This document shows positions 32,111 through 44,135 of a stretch of 64,000 bases of DNA, piece by piece (position 1 is the stretch's first letter; each line of letters begins with the position of its first letter). The stretch is from Escarpia spicata (Eukaryota; Annelida; Polychaeta; Sabellida; Siboglinidae), in NCBI GenBank assembly GCA_963995525.1, contig OZ023206.1:73004506-73068505 (forward strand). The letters run 5' to 3'. Under the pieces are notes generated by a model. That model searched no databases. It was not told where the DNA came from and was given only the letters and a program-made list of their open reading frames with translations. The position numbers were made by a program, and so were the translations under genes.

Positions 32111-32902
32111 CTAATCACTTATTTTCTTCAAAGAGCACACCGTATAGGAGGGCACCCCAGCCCACGTAATTTTCCGCACTTCCACATCAACGATAGTTCC
32201 GACAAGCGCCGTCACCGTGTCACGCAATTCGTCGGCATCGAGTCCGACCAAATAGGAGGCCTGGTAGTCAACGAGGGGCGTCATATTGCTATCGAAAACA
32301 ATTACCCACGTTTCGTCATCCACGCCCGACCCATTCTTCAACATCATTCGCATAGAGAAATAATATTTCGTTTCATTCTGGACCCCATGCGACATGCACA
32401 TCATATCACCGTTCATAGTCGAATGTACTTTTCGTCGACACAGCATACACCCCTCGTACACGCACTTATCGCGCCAACAGATCGCTTCGATAGTGGGGAA
32501 ATCTCTTATCCTATAACGCCCGTCCACGACCACCTGCAGCGCGTGCAGACTCACCGTCGAAGGCAACAATACAACGGCGCCCCTCTCAGAAGGTGGTCGG
32601 TGGGCGTTTGCCGCCTCCGGCTCACGTCCCGATACCCCCGGCGTGGGCTCCTGGGCCGGTCCTGTAGCCGCGTCGCTCTCCTTGTTGCGTGCCGGCGCGA
32701 CGCCGGGCAACTGTGCAGTCGGCTGAGCCTGCGCGCCGCCCCGTGCTGCTGGGATGATAGGACGCAGCAGCACATCGTCCGAAGCCGAGCCCAACGCCGA
32801 AGACGGACGCCCATGTACAGTCGATGAAGCGCTGCGAGTGGGCAGGTTCGGCGGCATCACCTGCTTTCTGGATCTCTTCCGTGGGGTTGATTCGTCTGCC
32901 AT
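32111..32902 (-). CDS. RPA70 C-terminal-OB-like ssDNA-binding protein (263 aa)
   Basis: An intact minus-strand frame; ATG 32,902 is the first ATG after a TATA box at 32,953-32,947. Residues 7-13 (PRKRSRK) look like a nuclear signal, and residues 20-110 are low-complexity Pro/Ala/Ser. The C-terminal half resembles the zinc-ribbon OB fold of replication protein A large subunit (DBD-C, Rep_fac-A_C). It has FPTIEAICW, then a ribbon with ligands Cys152-x2-Cys155 and Cys169-x2-His172, TKYYFSMRMML, DDETWVIVFD, and a final helix/strand part (GLDADELRD...VDVEVRKI). Such proteins hold single-stranded DNA in replication, so the role here may be to serve strand-displacement by the element's polymerase. 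Assignment is by motif order only; another zinc-ribbon OB protein is possible. Confidence 0.6.
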   Translation of the reverse strand: MADESTPRKRSRKQVMPPNLPTRSASSTVHGRPSSALGSASDDVLLRPIIPAARGGAQAQPTAQLPGVAPARNKESDAATGPAQEPTPGVSGREPEAANAHRPPSERGAVVLLPSTVSLHALQVVVDGRYRIRDFPTIEAICWRDKCVYEGCMLCRRKVHSTMNGDMMCMSHGVQNETKYYFSMRMMLKNGSGVDDETWVIVFDSNMTPLVDYQASYLVGLDADELRDTVTALVGTIVDVEVRKITWAGVPSYTVCSLKKISD

Positions 32903-32946
32903 TGCGACGTCACTGTGAACACAACACACATATAGTTTGCCTCCCC

Positions 32947-32953
32947 TTTTATA
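32947..32953 (-). promoter_or_regulatory. TATA box of the RPA-like gene
   Basis: Minus-strand CTGTATAAAAGGGG, 45-51 bp before the ATG at 32,902. Strong match to a core TATA box. Confidence 0.65.
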
Positions 32954-33004
32954 CAGAACTAGTAAAGGGTGCGCGTGCACCTGATCACGTACGCCACACA
33001 ACAG

Positions 33005-33865
33005 GCATATCAAGTTTCACAACAACCCAGCGTAGAACTTTTATGCGTGGTTATAGCCACTTTCGACCGCCTCAACGCAGCTCCAATTAACAGGCAACCC
33101 TTTTATACAGTGGTTTTGTGCCGGTACAATGGTTATAGGCAATATTCAGTTGTTTTTAGTTCTACCTTAGCGATCCAAACAGCGCCACTGAGTGCAGAGA
33201 AACATTACAGCAATCGGTCGCTAGCCAATTAACAGGCAACTCTTTTATATAGTGGTTTTGTGCCGGTACAATGTTTATAGGCAATATTCAGTTGTTTTAG
33301 TCCTACCTTAGCGATCCAAACAGCGCCACTGAGTGCAGAGAAACATTACAGCAGTCGGTCGCTAGCAGCGTCCGAACTTTACACCAGTCCATGTATCAGG
33401 TTTCACAACAACACACATCCGCCTAACAGCGTAGAACTTTTATACGTGGCTATGTACTGGTACAGTGATTATAACTACTCAGTACTAATTTCGTACTCAT
33501 CAATGCTACTCTGCCGGTACAATGGTTATAGACAATATTCAGTTGTTTTAGTCCTACCTTAGCGATCCAAACAGCGCCACTGAGTGCAGAGAGACATTAC
33601 AGCGGTCGGTCACTAGCAGCGTCCGGACTTTACACCAGTCCATGTATCAGGTTTCACAACAACACAGTCGCCTAACAGCGCAGAACTTTTATACGTGGCT
33701 ATGTACTGGTACAGTGGTTATAACCACTCAGTACTAATTTCGTACTCATCAATGCACCCCCAATTAGTAGGCAACTCTCTTATACAGTAGTTTTATGCCG
33801 GTACAATGGCTATAGGCAATATTCAATTATTTTAGCCCTACCTTGGGTCTGACGATCAAAAGGGA
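33005..33865. repeat. Right subterminal tandem repeats with TATA-like cores
   Basis: Two alternating modules. Module A (about 33,084-33,218, 33,227-33,353, 33,513-33,602 and 33,763-33,862) contains gccggtacaatggttatag, gcaatattcagttgtttta and gcgatccaaacagcgccac. Module B (about 33,365-33,505, 33,617-33,757, with a partial at 33,010-33,060) contains caccagtccatgtatcagg, ttcacaacaacac and agaacttttatacgtggc. Most copies carry a minus-strand TATAAAAG-type core. No counterpart exists at the left end of the element. Confidence 0.85.
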
Positions 33866-33958
33866 CCACTAGAGTGCAGAGAAACGAAAACACACACGCA
33901 AAGGGCACGGGGTCAACGCTGAACATCCCCTTAATACAGCAGCTTGTGGTCTCAAACT

Positions 33959-34285
33959 CATTCTAAGCCTCTGATTTGTTGTTGAGCCTGTCAATTACGC
34001 CCCTCAAGTATAGAGAAACGAAACACATACATTACACGCACTAAGGGCAACAGGTCAGCGTCGTTGGGTGGTCCTATCAATGAAAGGTAATTAAGGGTAA
34101 TTAAGGGTATTTAGTTCCGCTGCTAAATTTTAGGAAAAAGTGCAAAATCCTTTGATGTTGACTTTTTCTGTATATATGCTAAGTTTTAGGAATTTTTTTT
34201 GGGGCGGAGCCTATTTCTTTTATCTTTCTTTGATCTTGAGTACATGACCTTTTTACACGGGGGCTTCAGCCACTCTACTACTACT
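33959..34285 (-). repeat. Polinton right terminal inverted repeat
   Basis: Reverse complement of 19,037-19,345, ending ...CTACTACT. It has about 25 extra bases around 33,995-34,020 (cgcccctcaagtatagaga) and one decamer repeat fewer than the left end. Confidence 0.92.
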
Positions 34286-34291
34286 CATATA
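34286..34291. repeat. Target-site duplication, right (CATATA)
   Basis: Copy of 19,031-19,036 directly outside the right terminus, followed by a TA/TG/CA microsatellite that probably belongs to the host intron (compare 57,150-57,280). Confidence 0.8.
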
Positions 34292-34439
34292 TATATATAT
34301 ATACATATATTATAAAGTTCATTCATATTAATATTTATATATGTATACACATACATACATATATACTTACGTACAGACATACATACATAGATAAATACAT
34401 ACCTACATAAGTACGTACGTGCGTGCGTGCGTGCGTGCG
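34292..34439. repeat. Compound microsatellite
   Basis: TA-rich, then (ACAT)n and (GTGC/GTAC)n tetranucleotides up to the inner boundary of the inverted arm. Confidence 0.8.
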
Positions 34440-35565
34440 ACATGTTTGAGATATGTGTTGGAGGAAGTTGAAGTTACTATCAAAGATCACTCATAGATTC
34501 CGCATCGAGTTTGCTGGCGTGATATACTGATTACAAATACGCGTAGGGAAAAAAACCTCCAGTTTACTACTCTGCAACTGAAATGTTGGTCTGAGTATCA
34601 TCAGCATAAAGATGATCATCCAAGTTATGTTTATGTATAACAGAGCTTAGTGGCGTGGTGAAAAGAGTAAAAAGCAAAGGCCCAAGAACAGAACCCTGGG
34701 GAACACCAAATAAAGCCGGCAGTGCAGCTGAAAAGCAGTTTCCAATCTTTATAGATATGAAGTACCACTTTAATAGGCGTCCAGTGAGAATGCTGTGATA
34801 AATCGAGTCAAAAGCGACAGAGAGATCTAGTAAGATAAGTGCAGTCACTTTACCATTATCAATGTTCAAGTTAATGTCATTATGAACCTTTAAGAAGGCA
34901 GTCTCTGTTGAATGAAACTGCCTATATGCCAATCGTGACACAGTAGTTAAGAATTGTGTGCTAATGTGATACATAAGACGACTTGCTACTACCTTTTCTA
35001 TTATTTTGGAAATAAAGCTGAGGTTATAAATAGGCCTATAAAGGTTTGGGTCTTGTTTAGGCAGAGTTGACTTCTTAACAAGTGGTGTGACATGGGCGTA
35101 TTTGAAATCATCAGGAAAACAGCCAGAACAAAGTGATGCATTTATACAAATATGTTATAGGTCCAATTAGTGTATCGAGACATGCTTTTAGCAGTATTGT
35201 TGAAAATGGATCAAGTGCACAAGATTTATTTGGGGAGGACATAATTAGTTTTCTAAATTCTTCAACTGTTGCAATTTCAAATGATACAAGTTGAGAATTT
35301 ACTTTTGGAAAGTCCACACTGACATTACTTAAATTACTTATGTCGTGGGAAAGCAGAACGAATAATACTGATTTTATTCCTAAAGTAACTAGAGAACGAA
35401 TCACGTAGATACTTAATTGACACATGATCAGGTAATGATGGAGTAGGTTGTCTGTGTAGAATATTACCAGACTTGTTTATGACCATATTTATAAACTAAT
35501 CTGATTTAGCTTTGGCCATTTGCCTATTACAGAGATGACGTTGCTTAGAATAGCGCGACCTATCT
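34440..35565 (-). mobile_element. L2/CR1-like LINE, inverted copy
   Basis: Minus-strand copy of the LINE at 17,065-18,178. The reverse-transcriptase core is open for 135 codons (34,974-34,567): [40 protein letters not shown] and YADDTQTNIS. It ends at the same stop as in the left copy and lacks the short deletion of the left copy. It is cut at 34,440 before the C-terminal part. Confidence 0.75.
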
Positions 35566-35776
35566 AATGGCGTTCTTAATTTGACTATTCCATTATGAAT
35601 GATGGATAAAGCGATCTAGTTATACATTTCCGCTGGGATTTGTAAAGCTTTCACACAGCACAGCTACACTGACACACGAATTGATCCGACTGAACAGTCA
35701 ACATAGAAACGTACGTATATAATATATTGTGCTTGTACAACCTATATGCATACTTATACATACATATTCCATTTAC

Positions 35777-36686
<910 letters not shown>

Positions 36687-37822
36687 CTACACGTGAAAAT
36701 GAAGACAAACATGTCACACAGAACATATATACGTGACAATGAACATTCACTTGTATGTAGCAAGGAACACCAACGTGTGACAACAATAACGTCCGTTTGG
36801 CAGCGACCGCCAACACAGCAACTGACACCATTTTACAACAAACAAGTGCAATACACTGTGGATAAGTCGAACCTGAGAATTATCCACGATACCGTAATTG
36901 CTGTATGTATTACAGCTTTAGATCATGATTGTCTAGCTCAGTTTTATTTTAGAAACAATATTTGTGAAGGTTTTATTTTATTACTCACATTTGAGTACCT
37001 CTATTAATCATTACGTGTGTATTAGTATTTTAGAAACATTGTTAACACAATTTAACATGTTTCTTATATGGAAACGAGTGTCTCAATAAAGTTATTATTA
37101 TTATTATTATTAGTTATAATTGCTATATAATATCTAGTTATGAGGACCTACATTTTAGGACCTTAAAGGACCGGAACTGAGGAAAAAGGTTCAACTAGAC
37201 GAAAACATACTTATGTGATATTCGAATTATCTGGAGTGAACTGTGCACGCAGTGTTCACCGTCTTTGTCTTCGATGGTGAGTGTCGCAGTGACTAGCGTT
37301 GACAATATGATACGTTAGGTACATGCGTTCTTGCTAGATGTAACGAGTGATGAATCCACGTTTATTACTCACTAGCCACAGTGCCAGGGTTTGCATGGGG
37401 TGAAAAATATCAAAGTTTTTCGAGTATGTATATTTGTGGTGTCCGAATTCCTCGTACTCGCATGTGTAGTCTACTCCTTGATTCCCTGTTTCTCTTTATA
37501 ACACCACCCGTTCTATGACGATCATCGTGGAATCGCCAAGGATCAGGCCACCTTTGTGCAACCACACAAATTAACACGTCCAACAAGGTGGCACGCTACA
37601 TCTATAATCTCGCTTGTCGAAAACAACTCTGTTCGACATCTTGAAGTCTGCCGGCAAGAAGAGGATAAAGGGAACACAGTGACTCCAATAGAAACCTGCA
37701 AGAACACCCTGAGAGACCCCCGTCTGCACCTCAATTGAGGCTCACCAAAAACGTCCAAATGCATCACGCCTTGACGCTTACAAATGTGTCACGACGAGCA
37801 TATGTTATGCCAACATTCAAAC

Positions 37823-38283
37823 TTGCAACTAAAATGATACAAAAACTGAGGGTTCTTAGTTATGAGATACGCCTACAAAAGTGGTTTAACAACACTAGAG
37901 ACCAGGAGATTGAGAGGAGATAAGATATACGTGTTTAAAATATTGAATGGTTATGTAAATATTGATAGAATTTTTTTTCAGATATAAAGGATAGAATGAC
38001 CAGATGACATGAAGTTTCATTAGTAAAGGAGCAGTGTAGATTAAATATAAGAAAGTCCTCATTCCCACAAAGGACTGTATATGATTTGAACATATTATCT
38101 CCACATTGTGTTGGTGCTAGTAGCGTGAATATGTTTAACAATAAAATTGACACATACCTTGAAAGGGCGGGATACACGTAGATACAAAGTATTGGACTCT
38201 CGATAAGCCAAAAGGCTTCCTTGTCCACCTGCCATCTAGAGTTACTTTTCTAGACGGCAATCTTGTTAAATCTTGTTAAATGC
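37823..38283 (+). mobile_element. CR1-like LINE 3' fragment
   Basis: The plus strand reads the C-terminal end of ORF2 (LSYEIRLQKW, VNEW-like and NMFNNKIDTYLERAGYT region) and the 3' UTR ggactctcgataagcc...cttccttgtccacctg. It ends in two tandem copies of tcttgttaaa, the same tail as at 50,755-50,772 and 46,310-46,330. It is 5'-truncated with several frame breaks. Confidence 0.75.
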
Positions 38284-38690
38284 CCTCAAGCTTGTCCTTG
38301 GCAATATTATTATATGTCTAGTCAGTCTAGGACCAAACTTCGCCTACACTAGGCTAAATTATATCACAAACAGAGAGATACAACGTGGCTCACGATAGGG
38401 GAGGGATAATGTCAGTGGGTGAAGAAAAAGAAACAAGTGTAGTGCTAATTATTAGCTATCATAATATACAAAATACCTTACCATCATTTTTAAGACCAAG
38501 ATACGAGTGATGACCAACGTAAATGTAACCAGCTTATACGCTGGTGTAATTGGTGCAAAGGTCGACGTTCAGGCAAAATCGGTCGATGTTATAGAATTTA
38601 CTTACATACGTCAAACTTGCTGCTTGTCGCTGTCACATGGATGACTGTGAAAACCGACCAGCTGTTACTCTCCTACTTGTTCCCTGCTGT
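38284..38690. other. No gene seen
   Basis: Short AT-rich spacer between two LINE fragments, with no recognisable feature. Confidence 0.4.
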
Positions 38691-38699
38691 ACAGGGGTG

Positions 38700-41360
38700 A
38701 GGGTCAGATACAGTAAAGCTGAACCACTCTCTGTGTCTTTTCCTTCCACAGTTGTATGTCCATCGCTCCCTCTCTTCGTCTTTCATCCTCCCCCGATCTT
38801 CTCATTTCCCTCCTCATGCAGTTCTCCCATCTCAGCTGTGGCCTTCCCCTTTTCCTGTGTCCTTTATGTTGTTCCGCCTCTGCTCTATTCGCAATTTTTT
38901 AGGCATCCATTATTGCCAAGTGGCCCGCGCATCTCATCCGGCTTCTCAGTAACCCTACTATTACACTACATTGCTTTCCAGCCTCTTTTCTAAAGTCATT
39001 CGTCATTCTTTTGTCTACCCTCTTTGTTCTTGTTATTCTTGTAACTCAGTTGTTCTCAAATACTTGCAGCTTCTGTTGTTGTTGTTTTTTTGTCAGCGCC
39101 ACTTTCTCCAGACCCTACATGCATGCTGGTGTAACACACTCTCAGGACTTTCCCTTTCAGCTTTTTCAAGATTTTTCTGTCCACCATGACTCCCTCTACC
39201 TTTCTCCAAGCATTCGTTCCTGCTTGTATTCGGCATCGCACCTCCACATCTGAACGCCCATCCGCCGTATTCATTCCTCCGAGGTACACAAAGCCGTCCA
39301 CTTGCATAATTTCCTTTCCATCCAACATCAAAGCCGTCCACTTGCATAATTTCCTTTCCAACTATTTCCTCTCTCTCTGTTGTCCAACCCATTCTCAGTC
39401 CGTGTTTCTTGAACACCATGTTTCATTCCTCCAACATGTATTGTAGCTCTTGTTTGCTTTCTGTAACTATGGCCAGATCGTCTTGATTCATAATCTTTCT
39501 GACAACATCCTTCGTGCTGATCTTCCTGCTGATTAGTTCCATCACCATGATAACTAGTAATGGGCTGAGGGCACTTCCTTTCCTCAATCCGATGTTAACG
39601 GCAAACTCTTCCGACATCCCAGATCCAGCCACAACTCTTCCTGTTGTTCTTTTATACATAGCTCCCACCATCCTGGCTTCTGCATCTGGCTCTCCCATCC
39701 ATCACACTGTTGCCAACACCATCTCTCTTGGGACTGTGTCGTAGGCCTTCTCCGGGTCCACATATTCCACTGCCACTCTCCCTTGCATCTCCAACCTCTT
39801 CTCCACCAGCTGTCTCAATGCAAACATTGCATCCGTCGTCCCTCTGCCCTTTCTGAATATATGTTGTCCTTCCCCTACTTCCTGTTCTACTCTCTTCCGA
39901 ATGCTGTCATCCTGGATGTCACTCCTCGCCTTATCAACAGCTCTCTTTGACGCTTTCGTTTTCTGTCCGTATATGTGTATCAGCCTTGCATCCGGTTTAA
40001 TTCCTCTCTCTTATGTCTTCTCTGTTTCTTTGCTTGCTTCCTACTCACGCACTGCTTCTGCAACTTCGTTTGTCCACCATCCTTGGTTACTATTTATAGA
40101 CACTCCGCTCTTTCCCGATGTTCTGCCACATAGCTCCTCTGCAGTTCCCACAAATGCTTCTTTGTATTTTTTCCATTCTTCCTCCAGACTGCCAACTTCT
40201 TCACTGAGCTCTTCATATTTAGCTGTCACCCTCTCCATCTTAGTTTGTACCTTCTTCTGCACACGCACAACAGACACCACTGGCTTGTGCTGTGTCGTGA
40301 CATGCTCTCCAGCTACAGCTTTGCAGTCCTTAATCTTCCCTAGCTGCTGCCTCCGGACTATCAGCAGATCCAGTTCCGTCTTGTGCAGTCCGTTTCTGTA
40401 TGCAATATTATGGCTCCCTCGTTTCTGGAAGAAAGAGTTAAGTACTGCTATGCCATTTCTAGCTATCAGTTCCACCACAGCTCGACCCTCTCTATTCCTC
40501 ACTCCCCACCCATGTCTGCCAGCACTATCCTCTTCACCCGGTTACCCCCATTCCAACATGTGCATCGATGTCTCCCACAATACATCACCACCAGCTCCAC
40601 CAATCCCATCATCCTCTCCAAAGCATCTCTGAACTCCGCAATGATGCCAACTCCATTACTTCTTCCATCTCCTCCTGTGTGCAGTAGCTTGAATCCATCC
40701 GTCAGTATTCTCGCTCTATCCCCCTTCCATTTCGTTTCTTGTATGCATAGCACCTCCAATCGCCTTATCTCCATCATATCCACCACCTCAACAACTTGAC
40801 CGCTCATTGAGCCGACATTCAAACTGCCCAGCCGGACTTCACATTCGGGTCGCTGCCGGCCGGACGATCCCCTTGGACTTCGTTGTCTTCTCGCGCTACC
40901 ATGGTAGACGGTGCGTCGGTTTACCCGGACGCGGTAGTCCTCTCGTTACCGTTACTTGTACCATCATATGATTTGGGGCATCATAGACACTCAGCAGCGC
41001 TGCCCTGGTTGACCTGCTAGTAGAGGTATTACGTCAGAGTTTTCCTTGTCCTAGATCACCAGCCTACTTTGGCTAGTGAGCGTTATCTGCCCAGTACTAC
41101 AGTTGGGAGTTGGTATGGTACAGCATCGGGACGTATCCACAGGCTGGGGGCCCTGCACACTGCACCTGTAGGGTTCCAACCTGCTCAGAGATCCGTAGCA
41201 CATTAGCCTGGAGCCGCAAGGTGCCCAGTATCCGCAGTGTACCACAAAAGGTCGTGCTAGAGCCTTGTCTATGGAGCGGCTATGTACCAGCAGGGGAGAC
41301 TTACGCACTCGGCTCCCTTTTCACTCCAACGAACTATCTGGCGGCTGTAGTTTAAAGCGA
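38700..41360 (-). mobile_element. RTE-like LINE, inactive
   Basis: The minus strand shows, in order, a long GC-richer 5' leader (41,360-40,850) and an endonuclease start LNVGSMSGQVVEVVDM...LCIQETKWKGD (40,822-40,499). Further endonuclease sequence follows (RNGIAVLNSFFQ, 40,502-40,041). Then come a reverse-transcriptase part with GLRKGSALSPLL and a QDDLAIV box (39,698-39,423) and the C-terminal FVYLGGMNTADGRSDVEVR...KVEGVMVDRK (39,361-39,056). Frame breaks separate these parts, and the DD box has lost its usual Ala. The nearby fragment at 42,880-43,640 has a similar leader. Confidence 0.7.
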
Positions 41361-41780
41361 GAGTATGATGCACAAACTACATACCACACACTACACCACA
41401 GCACTAGGCGCATCACACAGACCTGTATTAAACAACACACCACTGTTAAACACCACACCAGTTTTGAACATCAATATTTACCCATTTCTATCGGATGACG
41501 AATCGTATGTGGAGTAATAGGTTCCATATAGCAGAATGTCATATTTTATGAACATTATTTGAGTAGATATTATATCAGGTATATCATTTTAATTTGTTTC
41601 TACGTATGTGTGATATGTCACAAGGTGTACTGTACTTAAATTCACACATGGTAAAGCGAATGCATACATCTGTAAATATGTTTAAAAAAATACGATCACT
41701 ATGCTGTACAGTGTATAATATGTTACGCGTCACATGTGTGAACTATGAACATAATGACTTACTCGTTGTAACAGAAATTA
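41361..41780. other. No gene seen
   Basis: AT-rich, with a short caccacac-like repeat near 41,380-41,460. Nothing else is recognisable. Confidence 0.35.
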
Positions 41781-42860
41781 TGAAGTATTCCTCTATGCCG
41801 AAAATCTTACTTTAGCGGGAGTACGATCGCATCCATTATACCCCAGGCTACGGGCCTGATAACAATCGTCTTCAAAAAGAGATTCTGATATCTATTCACA
41901 CTGTTTTTAAATACTTAATCTACGCATTCAGTTACACATTTAACTATCACCATAACTGCAATATGAACATAATAATTATTAGTTTGCTTACTTTCTTCCT
42001 GCCTAGCATTTACAAAAATAATAGATATCGTAAAGGTATGGTATTCAAGTAATTCGGGATCACTTGGGGTAATACAAACATTGCCAAAAATACTGCGAGT
42101 TAAGTAAGTTATGACATAGAGGGGGGCAAAGTATCAGGGTTGGGCTCCAGTAGGCATGGAATGTTAATTGATGACAACTTTTATAGATTCATTATGATAT
42201 ATGTTAGCAATAAGAAAACGGATGTTGCTATTTTGTTTTTGAATGTTAATGACCTTGAAAAAAGGTCAAATGTGTTTTCCACCTAAAATCCGCCTACTTG
42301 AGAGAAACCGTGATTGCGTGAAGCATTCAATCATTGTAGAACATACAGGCATTGTTCCCGGTCTTTTTGATCTCTATTTAGCATCTCCAGTGGAGTGCAT
42401 GGTTTGATTTTCTGGCCAAAGTAATACTCCACCCTGCAAAGGTCTCGGGTGCCTATTTTGTCAAATAATCATCCATCAAATTAACAGTACCCATGTAACC
42501 ACATTACATTGTCTTGTTGCTACTGTAACACCAACTAGCAGTACAGTTGATCATCTGAAGCCATTTGGCACCTCTCGTTGAGTGCAATTTTTGATATATG
42601 TTCAAAACCTTCCACCACCTTCTACTGTCACGAGTGTCTTTTTGTTAAAGGTATAAGTTCTAGTTCACGAAATAAACACATGCAATCCATGGAAAAATAA
42701 ACACTGGTTAACATGACCAATTGTACAATCGGTGGACGACACAATAGCAAACACTAATTTACAATGCATATAAAGGATTAAAATTCAATTTTACTGAGTA
42801 ATTATTTGACAAAAGTGGTGTGTTTTTAACACAGATATGTGTGATACGTGTCGTAGAGTA
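41781..42860. repeat. Segmental duplication copy 2
   Basis: Collinear with 5,020-6,190 with moderate divergence and small indels. No coding content. Confidence 0.75.
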
Positions 42861-42879
42861 GTCAGTAGTTTGCAGTGCA

Positions 42880-43640
42880 TGCGTTCCACACTCTCGCTTT
42901 CAGCTGCGGCCGCCAGCTAGCCCCCTCACAGGGATGAAAAGAGACGCGAATGCGCAAGCCTCCCTTGCTGGTACATAGCCTATCCATAGACAAGATTCTT
43001 GCATGACCTCATTGTGGGGACACCTTACGGCCCCAGGCTAGTATGCTAGAGATCTAGGAGAAGGACACCTCTGATTCCATACCTGGGTAGACCCAGCTCA
43101 TTCGCCTACTCAGGCAGTGGGTATAGGAGAAGAAAAACTCTTACTTCAAAACCATAGACGCTGAGCCCCGGCGGCGGTAAATAACCTGGCCAACTCAGGC
43201 AGCCTGAGTGGAGTAGTGGGAACCCTAGTGGAGGAAATTCCATCTAAAGGCGGATGAGTAAAATTCATCGGACAATGGCAACCACAACCCAGTCAGCCAG
43301 TGGCGCGGCGACGGAAACAACAGCTAATGAAAGAACATGATGACCACAATGACAAGCACTAGGGATGAAGCCCCAGATGCCGAAGGTGATTGCAGCAATG
43401 GGACACAGGTGACAGTTGCCACCATTCATGACGTAACCTCCTCAAAGTCTCAGGAAAGAGATTTTACTGATGACAATCCTAAAGCGGCTACCAGTATGCT
43501 CATGCAAACAAGAACACTAAGATCAGTACTAGCACTACACGAGCTACAGTACCATGCTATGAAGTACGGCATCGAAATTACGTATCTACACGAGCGCCGG
43601 ATGATGCATGAAGAAGAAATTAGGTAGGTTAAATGGGAAA
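42880..43640 (+). mobile_element. RTE-like LINE 5' end fragment
   Basis: A leader with ctggtacatagcc, tccatagacaag and cggccccaggctag phrases matches, in opposite orientation, the leader of the element at 41,360-40,850. It is followed by the same short N-terminus plus endonuclease start (TRTLRSVLALHELQYHAMKYGIEI) as at 6205-6660. It ends at about 43,640 where the minisatellite begins. Confidence 0.6.
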
Positions 43641-43656
43641 TATTCACCCAGCGGGC

Positions 43657-44135
43657 AAACTGACGTTGTAACGACGTTGTACGTACATCATATATGCAAC
43701 ACCTTTACAACGCCGGATCTTCGACGTTGTAAGGACATCGAAACGCGACTTTATCACGACGTCGAAATCACGTCGACAACCAATGATGTCGAAACTTGAC
43801 GTTGTCTCGACGTTGAAATAACATCGACAAACAAATCCGACGTCTCTATGGGGTCAGGTCATCGACCTTGTAGTCACGTTATCACGACGTTGAAATCACG
43901 TTATCACGACGTTGAAATCACGTCGACAACCAAATTCGACGTCATTACACAGTCGAGTGATCAACGTTGTAAGGACGTCGAAACTTGACGTTGCCACGAC
44001 GTTGAAATAACTTCGACAACCAAATAAGTCGTCTTTACAACGTCAGGTCATCTCCGTTGTAAGGACATTGACATGTCGTCCACAACCAAATCCGACGCGG
44101 CTATATATAACGTCGGGTCATCAACGCTGCACGGG
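43657..44135. repeat. CpG-rich degenerate minisatellite (acgttgaaatcacgtcgac type)
   Basis: Tandem, diverged units built from gacgttgaaatcacgtcg, acaaccaaatccgacgtc and aggtcatcaacgttgtaagg, with a unit of roughly 55-80 bp. It is rich in ACGT and TCGA, and no ORF is meaningful. Confidence 0.8.

Larger units (their letters stand above)
19037..34285. mobile_element. Maverick/Polinton DNA transposon, 15.2 kb, defective
   Basis: A self-synthesising virus-like transposon. It has terminal inverted repeats of about 310-325 bp beginning AGTAGTAGTAG, a 6-bp target duplication, and the full diagnostic gene set: protein-primed PolB, retroviral-type integrase, packaging ATPase, adenain-type protease, and minor and major capsid proteins. 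Rightward genes occupy 19.4-26.3 kb and leftward genes 26.5-32.9 kb. The inside is clearly GC-richer than the host flanks. At least eight genes carry disruptions, so this copy cannot move or form particles by itself. It also carries a NADAR-like and an RPA-like gene. Confidence 0.97.

Noticed and set aside
34567..34974. Independent young LINE insertion with an open reverse transcriptase
   Set aside because: It shares the terminal stop, deletions and flanking FReD intron with the copy at 17-18.2 kb, so it is part of the inverted duplication.
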